Below, in pieces: positions 55,151-64,000 of a stretch of 64,000 nucleotides of DNA; position 1 is the first letter of the stretch, and each line of letters begins with the position of its first letter. Source of the stretch: Flavobacterium ranwuense (GTDB taxonomy: Bacteria > Bacteroidota > Bacteroidia > Flavobacteriales > Flavobacteriaceae); assembly GCF_004349315.1 (NCBI RefSeq), contig NZ_SMLH01000006.1, forward strand, positions 62,001 through 126,000, in the 5' to 3' direction. The position numbers and the translations under genes are program-made. The notes beneath the pieces were generated by a model. It ran no database searches and had not been told where the DNA came from. It saw only the letters and a program-made list of their open reading frames with translations.

Positions 55151-57445
55151 TTAAAAAGGGTAACCAATAGCCAAGTTGAAAATCAAATTTTCTTTTCGCC
55201 AAGTGCCACTTCCAAAATTAATTTGATCTAAAACCCAACGATCGCCATCGGGTAAATACGGTTTCCGAATAGGGAAGGCGAAATCCGTTCTAAGAATCAG
55301 AAACGAGAAATCGAAACGCAAACCGGCTCCGGCTCCAACGGCTATTTCATTCAGGAATTTTTTTGAAAATTTGGCTCCGGGTTTGTCAGGATTCTCATTC
55401 AATAACCAGATGTTTCCGGCATCTATAAACAAAGCACCTTTCACCAATCCGTAGATTTTAGCTCGGTATTCGGTATTAAATTCAAATTTTATATCACCGG
55501 ATTGATCGGGTAAAAAAGCAGTGGTATTCGTTGATGCACCATCAAAACTTCCCGGACCTATAGAACGTGCTCTAAAGGCTCGTAAACTATTGGTTCCACC
55601 AATGAAAAACTGCTTTATAAATGGCATTTCAGCTGAATTTCCGTAAGCAAATCCAGCGCCTACAATAATTCGGCTTGCCAATTGTGCATCGGGACTGAAC
55701 TTATAATAATGTCTAAAATCATTTTCTATTTTGACAAATTGACTGAACGGAACATCAAATAATTTAATGGTATCCCCTTTTTGAACATTCGCACCTGAAA
55801 CTAATCCTGCCACGTTTCCGGCTAAGTCGATAGATCCTTTGTAATAAAAAGTATTTTTCTTTCTTTTTTGTAGTGTGTTCGTGTAGGTATAGGAATAGGT
55901 TGGTCCAAAAATCAATTGCTTTTCAATTACTTTTCCCAAGGATTCATTTGCAAGAATTTGTTCTTGGTACAAAGCAGTAACATTTTGCGGACTGGCATAC
56001 GTAATCTCAGTAACATTCAATAAATGTTCTTTTCGTTCATTTTCTTTCCATAAATAACCAAATGAACCTTTGAAAGTTTGCAGGGAATATAAATTGGTTC
56101 TGTTTTGGAATTCATATCCTAATGTAGCTTTTGTTTTTGGTACAAAACCACTGGAAGGATTTAGTTCAAAAGGAGCAACAAATCTAGGCCAAACTAAATT
56201 GGCTTCGGTACCGACTCTATAAACATTAAACCCATTATTTTGTCCGGAAACTTGTATTTCAACACCTCCAAAAGCAGAGATAGTAAGCAATTCAGCGCCT
56301 CTAAAAGTATTTCGATTGCTCCAGTTTAAATTGAGTTCGGTTCCTGTATAATTAGCGGAATTCGTTTTGGCTAATACTTCCAGTCGTATTGATTTTTTGG
56401 GTAATGGTGTCAGATAATAATACGCATCCAGATAATTTCCAGTCGTATCAGAAACCCTGAATTGATTTTTTACAAATTTGAAAGTTCCAAGATTTACTAA
56501 TCTATTCAAGGATAAATTATGATCGGTACGGTTGTATAAATCGTTTTTTTTGAAATATAATGCTCTGTCAAAAATACGGGGTTTGAATAAATTCTCCGGA
56601 TCAATAATGGTTAGATCATTGTATTTTTTGATGGAATCCATATTGGTTTTTACACTGTCAGAACCGATCGAATAGTTTGGATAAACGATAATTTTATTGA
56701 TTTTGTATGGTGTCTCTGCCAGTTTTGGAGCTTCATCTTTTACTTTCACAATAAGATCTACCTGATGATCTGCAACAGTTGTATCTACTTGTACTTTAAG
56801 ATAATCGGGATTGAAATAAAAGAATCCTTTTTCTTTTAATCTGGCGTCGATGCGAACTCTTTCTTCTTTGATGGCATCAAGACTGTAGCCTTCTTCTTTT
56901 TTCAACAGACTTCTTCGTCTGGTATTGCGAACAGCAGTCGAAATTATAGATGAATCCGTGGGGAATTTTACTTCTTTAATTTTATATTGTTTTCCGGGTT
57001 TTACGATATATTCTGCGGTTGCTTTCTTACCATGTCGGGTTGAATCTGCTGCAGTTTTTGTATTGAAATAGCCACTGTTTTCGGCAAAGTTTTGCAAAAC
57101 ACTTTTGTTGTATTCTAAGTCCACTTGGCTGTATAAAACGGGTGCTTCGCCTACTTTAGTTCTCAACCAGTTGCGCCATCCTTTTTCTTTCTTTGGCGTC
57201 CCAGCCAAATTGTAGATATATAGTTTAGGTCTTAATCCCAAAATCGAGGAATTAGGCTTTGGTCTAAGTACATCTTTTAATGCCGTTTTTAATGCTTTTT
57301 TTTCTTTTTTAGAGGTTTCTTTTCCTTCCACGGTTACTTTAGCACCAATATACAGCAGTTCACCTTCAGGCAAAAATCTGGTATTGCTGCATGAGGAAAC
57401 GAACAATCCTAAAAAAAGAAAATATAGTAAATGGCTCTTGTTCAT
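55151..57445 (-). CDS. tamA: TamA/BamA-like outer membrane protein (lipoprotein)
   Basis: 764 residues. The signal peptide ends in a lipobox (FLGLFVSSCSNTRFLPEGE, Cys19), then POTRA-like domains (about 110-330; GKQYKIKEVKFPTDSSIIST) and a 16-stranded barrel of the bacterial surface antigen family (starting near KKSIRLEVLAKTNSANYTGT). The family motif GGTNSLRAFRARSIGPGSF (about 618-636) and the C-terminal end NLIFNLAIGYPF are present. Partner of TamB in inserting outer-membrane proteins; tamB lies upstream on the same strand, separated by a RAYT remnant. The Cys-anchored form is typical of Bacteroidota. Confidence 0.9.
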   Translation of the reverse strand: MNKSHLLYFLFLGLFVSSCSNTRFLPEGELLYIGAKVTVEGKETSKKEKKALKTALKDVLRPKPNSSILGLRPKLYIYNLAGTPKKEKGWRNWLRTKVGEAPVLYSQVDLEYNKSVLQNFAENSGYFNTKTAADSTRHGKKATAEYIVKPGKQYKIKEVKFPTDSSIISTAVRNTRRRSLLKKEEGYSLDAIKEERVRIDARLKEKGFFYFNPDYLKVQVDTTVADHQVDLIVKVKDEAPKLAETPYKINKIIVYPNYSIGSDSVKTNMDSIKKYNDLTIIDPENLFKPRIFDRALYFKKNDLYNRTDHNLSLNRLVNLGTFKFVKNQFRVSDTTGNYLDAYYYLTPLPKKSIRLEVLAKTNSANYTGTELNLNWSNRNTFRGAELLTISAFGGVEIQVSGQNNGFNVYRVGTEANLVWPRFVAPFELNPSSGFVPKTKATLGYEFQNRTNLYSLQTFKGSFGYLWKENERKEHLLNVTEITYASPQNVTALYQEQILANESLGKVIEKQLIFGPTYSYTYTNTLQKRKKNTFYYKGSIDLAGNVAGLVSGANVQKGDTIKLFDVPFSQFVKIENDFRHYYKFSPDAQLASRIIVGAGFAYGNSAEMPFIKQFFIGGTNSLRAFRARSIGPGSFDGASTNTTAFLPDQSGDIKFEFNTEYRAKIYGLVKGALFIDAGNIWLLNENPDKPGAKFSKKFLNEIAVGAGAGLRFDFSFLILRTDFAFPIRKPYLPDGDRWVLDQINFGSGTWRKENLIFNLAIGYPF

Positions 57446-57466
57446 ATATTATTAGTTGTTATTATT

Positions 57467-57529
57467 GTTCCGTTAGGAACTAAATATTGGTAGTAAAGTG
57501 TATCAATTATTCCTATGTCCCGTAGGGTC
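57467..57529. repeat. Left hairpin-bearing repeat of the RAYT element
   Basis: Two palindromes on the plus strand: GTTCC-GTTA-GGAAC (57467-57480) followed by TAAATATTGGTAG, then GTCCC-GTA-GGGTC (57517-57529). The 27 bases 57467-57493 match the right-end repeat (58051-58077) inverted, at 24 of 27 positions. Confidence 0.8.
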
Positions 57530-57539
57530 TATACTAATT

Positions 57540-58002
57540 CTAAATCAATTCTTTAAAAATAAATTTCTCATCATAATCAACTTCAAATTTTTTAAGAAAA
57601 TTTAAATATTCTTCTTTAAAAGTTAACTTTTTATGATGAGATTCTTGATTATCAATATAATTTATTACTTTGTTTATTTGTGATTTACTATGCGAAAAAG
57701 CGCTATAGCCTTCTTGCCATTCAAAATGCCCTTTAACTAATTTATTTTCATTAATCCACTTTGAAGAACTTTGTTTTACATCTTTCATTAAATCTGAAAT
57801 GGATTGTGATGGGCCTAAGTCCAATCAAAATATGAATATAATCCGAGGCCCCATTAATAGCCAATAACTTATGATTGTTGTTATGAATAGTTCCTGTTAT
57901 ATATTTATAAAGAGTGTCTTTCCATTGAGAACTTATGATACCATCTCTAAATTTTACTGCAAAAACAAAATGAATATGTATTTGTGTATAAGTATTTGCC
58001 AT
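57540..58002 (-). pseudogene. IS200-like (RAYT) Y1 transposase, disabled
   Basis: The frame begins at the ATG at 58002 (MANTYTQIHIHFVFAVKF) and runs to DYIHILIGLRP, then shifts: an extra C in AGGCCC breaks it, and the rest (SQSISDLMKDVKQSSSKWIN, HFEWQEGYSAFSHSKSQINK, VINYIDNQESHHKKLTF) continues in the next frame to 57540. The HUH motif, normally His-hydrophobic-His, reads Tyr-Ile-His here (DYIHIL), a second damaging change. The catalytic Tyr in NYIDNQ is still present. Repaired length would be about 153 residues, normal for IS200/RAYT proteins. It lies between tamB and tamA with paired hairpin repeats, so it is a REP-associated element that has died in place. Confidence 0.88.
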
Positions 58003-58011
58003 AATGGTATA

Positions 58012-58077
58012 GTCCCTACGGGACATTTTAGTTTGAAATTTATATTATACCTACCAATATTTAGTACCTAAAGGCAC
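58012..58077. repeat. Right hairpin-bearing repeat of the RAYT element
   Basis: GTCCC-TAC-GGGAC (58012-58024), then CTACCAATATTTA (58051-58063) and GTACCTAAAGGCAC (58064-58077). Mirror image of the left repeat, with the transposase remnant between. Confidence 0.8.
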
Positions 58078-58096
58078 ATTTTAAACTTACTTTATT

Positions 58097-61000
58097 TTAA
58101 TTCTTTTTCTGTTTTCGTTTTGCTTTTTTCGCTTCACTTTTGCGAAATAATTCACTGAATTTATTGTAATCCATAGTGATAATAAAAGCAATTCCGGTCT
58201 CCACAACTTCTCCTTGAAGTGCTACTTGATATTTATTTATGCGATATGCCCTTATTTTATACCTTCCATCTTTTGATAGTTGATAATCTATCGAAACATC
58301 ACCGGCAATATTATTGGCGTTTTGATTGACTTGCTGCGGTCCTTCAATTCCAAAACTGCTTCCTACAGTTACTTTCAATCGGTCATTTAGTAATTTCTTT
58401 GAAATTCCTACGCTCAAATCCGTTTTGTTTTCTCGTTGACCAGTTGTATAATCATCAGAGGTATTCAAATCGAAATTGAGTTCTACACCTTCAATTAAAT
58501 CACCAGCCAAATTATTAAGTTGTTGTGACAAAATTTTACTGGCACTTTCTCTTGCTAGTGACGAAACGCTTGTTCCTCCGGTTTCACTGGCAAATGGGTT
58601 TTCTCCAATAAAACGATTCAGTAGCAGTAAGGCAAAAACCTGTTTGTTTAATTCATCCGGTTGCTGACGCAGTTGCGTCAATTTAGCTTGTGTAGCATTG
58701 ATAATTTCTGTTGAAACACTATTATTTCCCTCAGGCAAAATGATATCAAAAGAAATGTTTGGTTTCATTAATTCACCATTCATTTTCAATTCGGTTTCAA
58801 AAGGAATTTTTTGTTTGTAAGTATTTCTCACTTCGGCAGTGACATCTCCTAATTGATCATTTATCAAATCAATTGGGGCAGCTTCAGTTTTATAAACTGC
58901 GGTGATATTGATATCAGCAGTTGTAGGCTCACCAGTCCACAGGATATAACTTCCTTTTTTGATGTCGAATTTTCTTTTGATAGCATTAAAATTCATTTCA
59001 TAACTCCCTTCAGATAATTCATATCTACCAGTCAGCGTTGTTTTTCCTGACGGATCAATACCGCCGTTCAATTGCGCTTCCCCTTTTAATTTTAGAAAAT
59101 CTCCGTTGGCTTTATCAATGACAATCGATATTTCGGCATCTTTATCAATCTCAATATTTACCGAAGCATTGATTCCTTTTATTTCCATTTCACTATTCAA
59201 TTCATCCATGACAATGGTCTCGACTAATTTTGGATTGTCTTGGTCAATGAATTCTACAATGCCTTCTCTATCCGCAATTGACGGATCTGATTGTGGTAAA
59301 ACAATAGTGAATTTAGTGTCTTTATTAATTTTGATGTTTCCTTCTACAATAGGATTATCAAAATTACCTGTTACTTTTAAGTGATTGTCCAAGTATAATT
59401 CGCCATAATACAAATCATTGTCTTTTGCTTTAGAATTGACGGCTTTGAAATTATCAGCATCGATGGCTAAATCAAACCCAAAATTACTGAAATTGGCGCT
59501 ATCAATCTTTCCGTTGATGGTTAAATCATTGTCTTTCTCATCCTTTATAATGAAATTATCAAAAAGAATAGCATTAGGTGTAAATACAATTTTATCGTTT
59601 AGTGACTTGAATTTAGCATTGAGCTGCTTCACTTTGAAACCAATTTCATTGAACTGTAATTCTCCAATTACTTTGGGCTGAGTGGTATTTCCGGTTATTT
59701 TAAAATCCCCTGTCAAAAATCCAGTGCTTTCTGTAATGTTATCCAATGTAAAGCCCTGAATACTTTTTAAGTTCAATTTATCAATATCGAGATTCATATC
59801 AAAACTGCTGTCAGTAGCCTTGTAATTTCCTTCTAAATTGACTTGATTTCCCTGACCAGTAATTACGATTACGGCATCATATTGGTTGGCAATCGCATTG
59901 TTTACTTTGATACTGATGTTTCCGATCGTATCTTTTTTGAAAGTAAAATTCTCAATATTCAAATCCGAAGTAAAAAGAGGTGAGGTACTTATATTTTTTA
60001 CCAATGCATTTCCATTGATTTTACCACTCATTTGTAAATCATCTTTCTCAACGATACTGGTAATGGTTTTTATATCAAAATCTTTGAAATCAATTGCGAT
60101 TGGTGCATTTGCTTCCTGAGATTGTGATTGTATAAGGATTTTACTTCCGTCTTTACTCAATTCGAAATTATCAGCATAAATCCCTTTTTTACCAAAGCGA
60201 ATCAAATTGTCTTGTGTTATCTTCCAAGATTCATAGTTCAGTAACAAATTATTTGGATCAAGATTTATTTCGTTGTTTCCGTTGGTAGCTTTTAATGTTC
60301 CTGTAATTAAGTATCTTTCTTTGTCTTTTATATCTTTTAATTGCAAGGTATAATCCACAATATTATTTTGCACTTTCCCCGAAATATTGGTGTGAGGCAA
60401 TTGAATTTGTTTGTTTTGAATGTCATCAACAATAAAACTGTAAACAAGTGAATTGTCTTTGGTATCCACTTTAAGGACAGCGTTTGTAATGGTGTTTTCT
60501 CCATAAATTAATTTTGGAATTGTGCCATTCATAACAATAGAATCGTTAACAGAGTTGTATCGTCCTTGTATATTAATAGGTTCAAGACTTTTCAACTCAG
60601 GAATAAGTTTTAATAGAATTGGACTGTCTTTTACGCCAATTTTAAAAACAAATTCTTGTTTCTCAACTGCTGTTTTTCTTGAGTTTGGTTTACTGTCATA
60701 ATACTTTGCAATAGAATTTGATAATGCAGTCGTTATTTTTGACAACTTGTATTTTCCATTGGCGTCCACATCCAAAAACGGAGATTTTATTACTAATGTA
60801 TTCTTTTCAGCGGTGGAAGTTGCCACTGCGCTAATAGAATCAATTACAAATTCTTCTTTTGCATTTACTATGGTAATGTTGCGTGCATATACCGTTCCGT
60901 TGAGGTAATCAAGATTTACTGACTGAATATCTGCATCTACAACGCCTCTTATTTTTAATGGGCCAGCGTGCAGATTTAGTTTTTCTAAATCAGCGATATC

Positions 61001-63079
61001 CACATTCAATTTTAATTTTCCGGTAGGATATTTGTCTTTAAAACTTCCGCTGCTCACCAAATCAAAAGTTAGATTAGGATCTTTTGCGAAAGCAGTTGCA
61101 TTGAAATTTCCGTTGCGAATAGTCCCTTTTACGGCTACATTTTGGTACGTGTATTTATTATAATATGCTTTTAGAATATTTCCGTTTAAAGATGCAGTTG
61201 CTGTTTTTGGATCAAATCCAGTCCCTTTTATATTGGCTTTTAAAGTTACTTTTCCAATGGAGTCGTTTTTGATAAATTTCCCTAAATCAAAATTATTAAG
61301 TTCCGTTTGGGCATCATATTTCTCGTAGTTTTTTCTGCTTTGGTCGAATGTAGCTTTGATTTTTGCATTTCCAAAACTACTTATGATATTCATATTGGTA
61401 TTGAAATTAGCAATGGTACCTTTAAAAATTCCTTTGGCGCTGAATTTTGACGGCAACTGAATCGAATTTGGAATGGTTCCTTTGGGTAAAAAACCAACAA
61501 AATCTTTCGAACCGGATTGTAAATCTTTAATATTCAAATCAAAATAGGCTTTGTTTACATCTGGCAAACCTATGATTCTGCCACTTGCCGCTACCTTCGT
61601 AGTTCCAATACCGCTGATCTCAATAGATGGAAATTCAATGTTTTTTAATTTTCCTTTTACAGTTCCATTAATCAGCAATATCGCATTGGGATTACTCATA
61701 AACGGATTCGTATTATTCAAAGTTGGAGCAAAAAGCAAAATATCTTTAATCCCCAATTTGCTTTTTTTCAAATGGGCAATAAGTCCTAATTCTCCCGGAT
61801 TTTTGGCTAAAGATTCAATGGAAGGATATCCAATTCTAATTTCATCTTTCAGTTCCGTTTGAGGCGTTTTTAAATATAATTTTTTAAGAAAAGCATTCTT
61901 TTTGCCATAGAAAAATTCCGCATTAAAGGATTGAATGTTCAAACCGCTTTTGTCTTTAACGGTTAATGAATTGGCAACGCCGGAAATATTTTCGGGATTG
62001 TAATTCAGTACATCTACTTGCAGGTTTAAATTGTTAAAATTCAAATGGTTGTAATCAATCCCATTTTGAACTGCAGCTACATTATTATTATCGTATCGGA
62101 AATTTACTCGTTTGAATTCCGTTTTCTTTATTTTGATTTCCCAGTTGTTAGAGTCGTCATTTACAGTTTCTTTTTTAGGTCTGATTTTATCTAATTTATC
62201 AATAGTCAAAGCACCTTCCACACCAGTTAAATCAAGACTTTCAATAATTGCGAATTGATTGTTAAGGTCAATTTTATCAATTTTAGCGTTTAGTTTTTTC
62301 AAATAAAAATTAGTGGATAGCTTGGTTTCCTCGCTTTCATAATCGAAATCAATTTTTGCGAAATCAATTTCACCCAATTTTAATTTTAAGATGGATTCCG
62401 GTTCGTTTTTTATCGCTGCTACTTTGGTCGCATTGGATATTTGAACCAAACCTTGCTTTAATTGGAATTTTAATCCATTGATTTTAGCTTTTGGAATTTC
62501 AAAGTTCATTTCATCTAAATCGAAGGTTTTAATTTTCGTCTCAAAATGCTTTAGATTGGCATAAATATCATTTTTTGTGACGGCATCGGTATAGTTAAAC
62601 TTAATACGGTCGAGCTTAATTTCTGCTACAGAAAACTGCATGGGTGGTGAATCACTCTTTTGTTTCTCTGGCGAAGCAAACGCTTTTATGATATAATCAA
62701 AATTAAAAACAGCTTTGGAATCTCTATTTAAATAGGCCGAAATTCCTACTAATTCTAAGGAGTTGATTTCGATTTTATTGTTTACCAATTGAAACAGACT
62801 GATATCGGCAGCTAACTTTTCTCCCGCAAAAAGAGTGTCTTTTTTTTGATCTTCAAAATAAACGCCTACGAGAATTACTTTTTTGGGAAATTCAATCGCC
62901 AGACTATCGACCCTCACTTTGGTTTTAATTTTTCCTTCCAGATAAGCAACCGCTTTTCCTTTGGCATAATTCTGAACGGAGGGAATTTGAATCGTCACAA
63001 ACAGAATTAAGAACAACAGGATTATGGTTCCTATTATCCAAAGGAAAATTTTTAAACTTTTCTTTACATATGTTTTCAA
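58097..63079 (-). CDS. tamB: TamB-like translocation and assembly protein
   Basis: 1660 residues. An N-terminal transmembrane anchor (IFLWIIGTIILLFLILFVTI) is followed by a very long beta-rich region of AsmA/TamB repeats, and the DUF490/TamB domain occupies about residues 1330-1640 (LKGEAQLNGGIDPSGKTTLT; GSYEMNFNAIKRKFDIKKGS; ALLLLNRFIGENPFASETGG). It bridges inner and outer membranes as a hydrophobic groove for lipid or protein transfer and works with TamA. The end of the protein is basic (KKAKRKQKKN). It precedes the tamA-like gene, but 651 bases and a dead transposon lie between, so co-transcription now has to pass the hairpins. Confidence 0.92.
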   Translation of the reverse strand: MKTYVKKSLKIFLWIIGTIILLFLILFVTIQIPSVQNYAKGKAVAYLEGKIKTKVRVDSLAIEFPKKVILVGVYFEDQKKDTLFAGEKLAADISLFQLVNNKIEINSLELVGISAYLNRDSKAVFNFDYIIKAFASPEKQKSDSPPMQFSVAEIKLDRIKFNYTDAVTKNDIYANLKHFETKIKTFDLDEMNFEIPKAKINGLKFQLKQGLVQISNATKVAAIKNEPESILKLKLGEIDFAKIDFDYESEETKLSTNFYLKKLNAKIDKIDLNNQFAIIESLDLTGVEGALTIDKLDKIRPKKETVNDDSNNWEIKIKKTEFKRVNFRYDNNNVAAVQNGIDYNHLNFNNLNLQVDVLNYNPENISGVANSLTVKDKSGLNIQSFNAEFFYGKKNAFLKKLYLKTPQTELKDEIRIGYPSIESLAKNPGELGLIAHLKKSKLGIKDILLFAPTLNNTNPFMSNPNAILLINGTVKGKLKNIEFPSIEISGIGTTKVAASGRIIGLPDVNKAYFDLNIKDLQSGSKDFVGFLPKGTIPNSIQLPSKFSAKGIFKGTIANFNTNMNIISSFGNAKIKATFDQSRKNYEKYDAQTELNNFDLGKFIKNDSIGKVTLKANIKGTGFDPKTATASLNGNILKAYYNKYTYQNVAVKGTIRNGNFNATAFAKDPNLTFDLVSSGSFKDKYPTGKLKLNVDIADLEKLNLHAGPLKIRGVVDADIQSVNLDYLNGTVYARNITIVNAKEEFVIDSISAVATSTAEKNTLVIKSPFLDVDANGKYKLSKITTALSNSIAKYYDSKPNSRKTAVEKQEFVFKIGVKDSPILLKLIPELKSLEPINIQGRYNSVNDSIVMNGTIPKLIYGENTITNAVLKVDTKDNSLVYSFIVDDIQNKQIQLPHTNISGKVQNNIVDYTLQLKDIKDKERYLITGTLKATNGNNEINLDPNNLLLNYESWKITQDNLIRFGKKGIYADNFELSKDGSKILIQSQSQEANAPIAIDFKDFDIKTITSIVEKDDLQMSGKINGNALVKNISTSPLFTSDLNIENFTFKKDTIGNISIKVNNAIANQYDAVIVITGQGNQVNLEGNYKATDSSFDMNLDIDKLNLKSIQGFTLDNITESTGFLTGDFKITGNTTQPKVIGELQFNEIGFKVKQLNAKFKSLNDKIVFTPNAILFDNFIIKDEKDNDLTINGKIDSANFSNFGFDLAIDADNFKAVNSKAKDNDLYYGELYLDNHLKVTGNFDNPIVEGNIKINKDTKFTIVLPQSDPSIADREGIVEFIDQDNPKLVETIVMDELNSEMEIKGINASVNIEIDKDAEISIVIDKANGDFLKLKGEAQLNGGIDPSGKTTLTGRYELSEGSYEMNFNAIKRKFDIKKGSYILWTGEPTTADINITAVYKTEAAPIDLINDQLGDVTAEVRNTYKQKIPFETELKMNGELMKPNISFDIILPEGNNSVSTEIINATQAKLTQLRQQPDELNKQVFALLLLNRFIGENPFASETGGTSVSSLARESASKILSQQLNNLAGDLIEGVELNFDLNTSDDYTTGQRENKTDLSVGISKKLLNDRLKVTVGSSFGIEGPQQVNQNANNIAGDVSIDYQLSKDGRYKIRAYRINKYQVALQGEVVETGIAFIITMDYNKFSELFRKSEAKKAKRKQKKN

Positions 63080-63247
63080 ATGAGGTGTATTTTTTGGTTA
63101 AATTTAACCAATTTAAATCAGAATTGCAATCTTGTATACAAATGGGATTACTTACAAAGATTAAAAATGGAAAACGAAATACTTTACAAAATTCAAAAAT
63201 AATGTTGCAAAATTACTGGAACGAATTATAAGCAAATAAATTGTATT

Positions 63248-64000
63248 TTATGTTTTATATATGGGAATTTCATTAAAATTTTGAGCTTGTTTTTCATCTA
63301 ATAGAATATCTTTTACCGCCATTAATATTGCTTTATTTGAAGTAAAAAGTTCTCTGTTGAAGTTTATTACGGTTGTAATGTCAATGTCTTCTATGGGTGC
63401 AAGTTGCGCCTCAGTGTAAAATGTATTGAGCGCTGTTGTGTAATTTTTTTGAATGGTATCAAATTGAGTTGTCAGTTCTTCAAAACTTGACTTTTTTTCG
63501 GTGTTCAGAAACGCATTTAATTTCATGTAAAGTTCTTCAGTTTCTTTTTTGTGATGAAGAAAAAATTGATATTTAATTTCTTTTGACGAACTGCTGAGGT
63601 TAGTAATGTTGCTTCCAATATCTTTTATACTTTTTACAGCATGCATGGAACTTCGCACGGCAGAAATCAATTGGTTCAGTTCGGAATTTTGTTCACTATT
63701 CAATTTTACTCTTAATTTCAAATGAAAAGCTTGTAATTCACCTTGCAACTGTTTTAGGAATTCATATTTTTCTTCAGTGGTTTTTGAATCAAAATTTCTT
63801 TTATCATTGATTTCCTTATAATTAATTTGTTGGTCAAGTTTGAGAGTTTGGATTTTGAATAATTCCAAATTGAAAAGCATCGAGTTATGAATGAAATATC
63901 GAGTCTCTCTTCGGAATAAATCCAACGCTGTTTCGGGTTCTGCGATTGACGCGTGACCTATAAATGCAGCGGTCGAACCATCTGTGTTTTTGAAAAAACG
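63248..64000 (-). CDS. Probable Na/Pi cotransporter family protein, C-terminal part (start beyond window)
   Basis: The frame is open from the right edge through FFKNTDGSTAAFIGHASIAE and PETALDLFRRETRYFIHNSM to the stop at 63248. The end of the protein is all helical with coiled-coil character (ISAVRSSMHAVKSIKDIGSN; EELYMKLNAFLNTEKKSSFE), like the PhoU-type C-terminal domain that follows the membrane part of Na/Pi cotransporters in Bacteroidota. The membrane part would lie to the right of the window. The assignment rests on the PhoU-like tail and the GHASIAEPETALDL segment as I remember it; a different membrane protein with a helical tail remains possible. Confidence 0.6.
   Translation of the reverse strand, partial: RFFKNTDGSTAAFIGHASIAEPETALDLFRRETRYFIHNSMLFNLELFKIQTLKLDQQINYKEINDKRNFDSKTTEEKYEFLKQLQGELQAFHLKLRVKLNSEQNSELNQLISAVRSSMHAVKSIKDIGSNITNLSSSSKEIKYQFFLHHKKETEELYMKLNAFLNTEKKSSFEELTTQFDTIQKNYTTALNTFYTEAQLAPIEDIDITTVINFNRELFTSNKAILMAVKDILLDEKQAQNFNEIPIYKT

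Noticed and set aside
58476..58667. Plus-strand ORF antisense to tamB
   Set aside because: Shadow of a strongly supported 1660-residue gene; no motif.
1..64000. Integrated phage, toxin-antitoxin or defence system
   Set aside because: I looked for integrases, phage structural genes, restriction genes, reverse transcriptases and paired small ORFs; none was convincing. The only mobile DNA is the IS21 and RAYT remnants and the repeat families.

Overview
The window is AT-rich chromosomal DNA from a member of the Bacteroidota, most likely Flavobacterium or a close relative. The evidence is Bacteroidota-type promoters (TTG, about 20 bases, TAnnTTTG), a TamB/TamA-like outer-membrane pair, paired secreted amidohydrolases, bPH-domain and PanB/RluA neighbours, and Bacteroidota-type IS21 and IS200/RAYT remnants. 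No rRNA, tRNA or CRISPR array was seen.

Layout. (1) 1-5.1 kb, minus strand: a heavy-metal efflux operon (a DUF6660-like secreted protein, a CzcA/CusA RND pump, and a TolC-like outer-membrane factor cut by the left edge). A four-helix-bundle (S23/IVP family) gene sits between czcA and tolC. Families of GCAATAAGCAAATT-like repeats flank it in inverted orientation, and they are translated in frame inside both neighbours. (2) 5.3-27.5 kb: a large L-fucose and fucosyl-glycan cluster. A divergent AraC regulator faces a plus-strand run: FucP permease, UxaA-type dehydratase, SDR, LutABC, GH29, GH20, GH29, FAH-family hydrolase, sugar mutarotase, L-fuconolactonase-like amidohydrolase, a second SDR, GH29, a Tat-exported phosphoesterase, GH29 and GH20. 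Read together, these genes release L-fucose (and N-acetylhexosamine) from glycans outside the cytoplasm or in the periplasm, import the fucose, and oxidise it without phosphorylation to pyruvate plus L-lactate. LutABC would then turn the lactate into a second pyruvate. An approximately 88-base upstream element is shared by fucP and the GH29 gene at 24.2 kb, which suggests co-regulation. There is no SusC/SusD pair.

(3) 27.5-29.0 kb: a decayed IS21-family element (istA and istB remnants). (4) 29.0-57.4 kb: mostly housekeeping genes. They include an Amt ammonium transporter, a bPH protein, two secreted amidohydrolases, a YifB/ComM ATPase, a TruC-like pseudouridine synthase, a RhlE-type helicase, a YpfJ-type zinc peptidase, a very large hybrid histidine kinase, a membrane protein, a nitroreductase remnant, an aldehyde dehydrogenase, RluA, PanB, an NTF2-like protein, serine dehydratase and an M14 peptidase. 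(5) 55.1-64.0 kb, minus strand: a TamA-like protein and TamB, separated by a dead IS200-type (RAYT) transposase with hairpin-bearing inverted repeats, then the end of a probable Na/Pi cotransporter that runs off the right edge.

The features I rate most worth following are the repeat-flanked four-helix-bundle cassette inside the efflux operon, the closed fucose-to-pyruvate route with a UxaA-type enzyme at the dehydratase step, the shared upstream element, and the degenerate RAYT between tamB and tamA.
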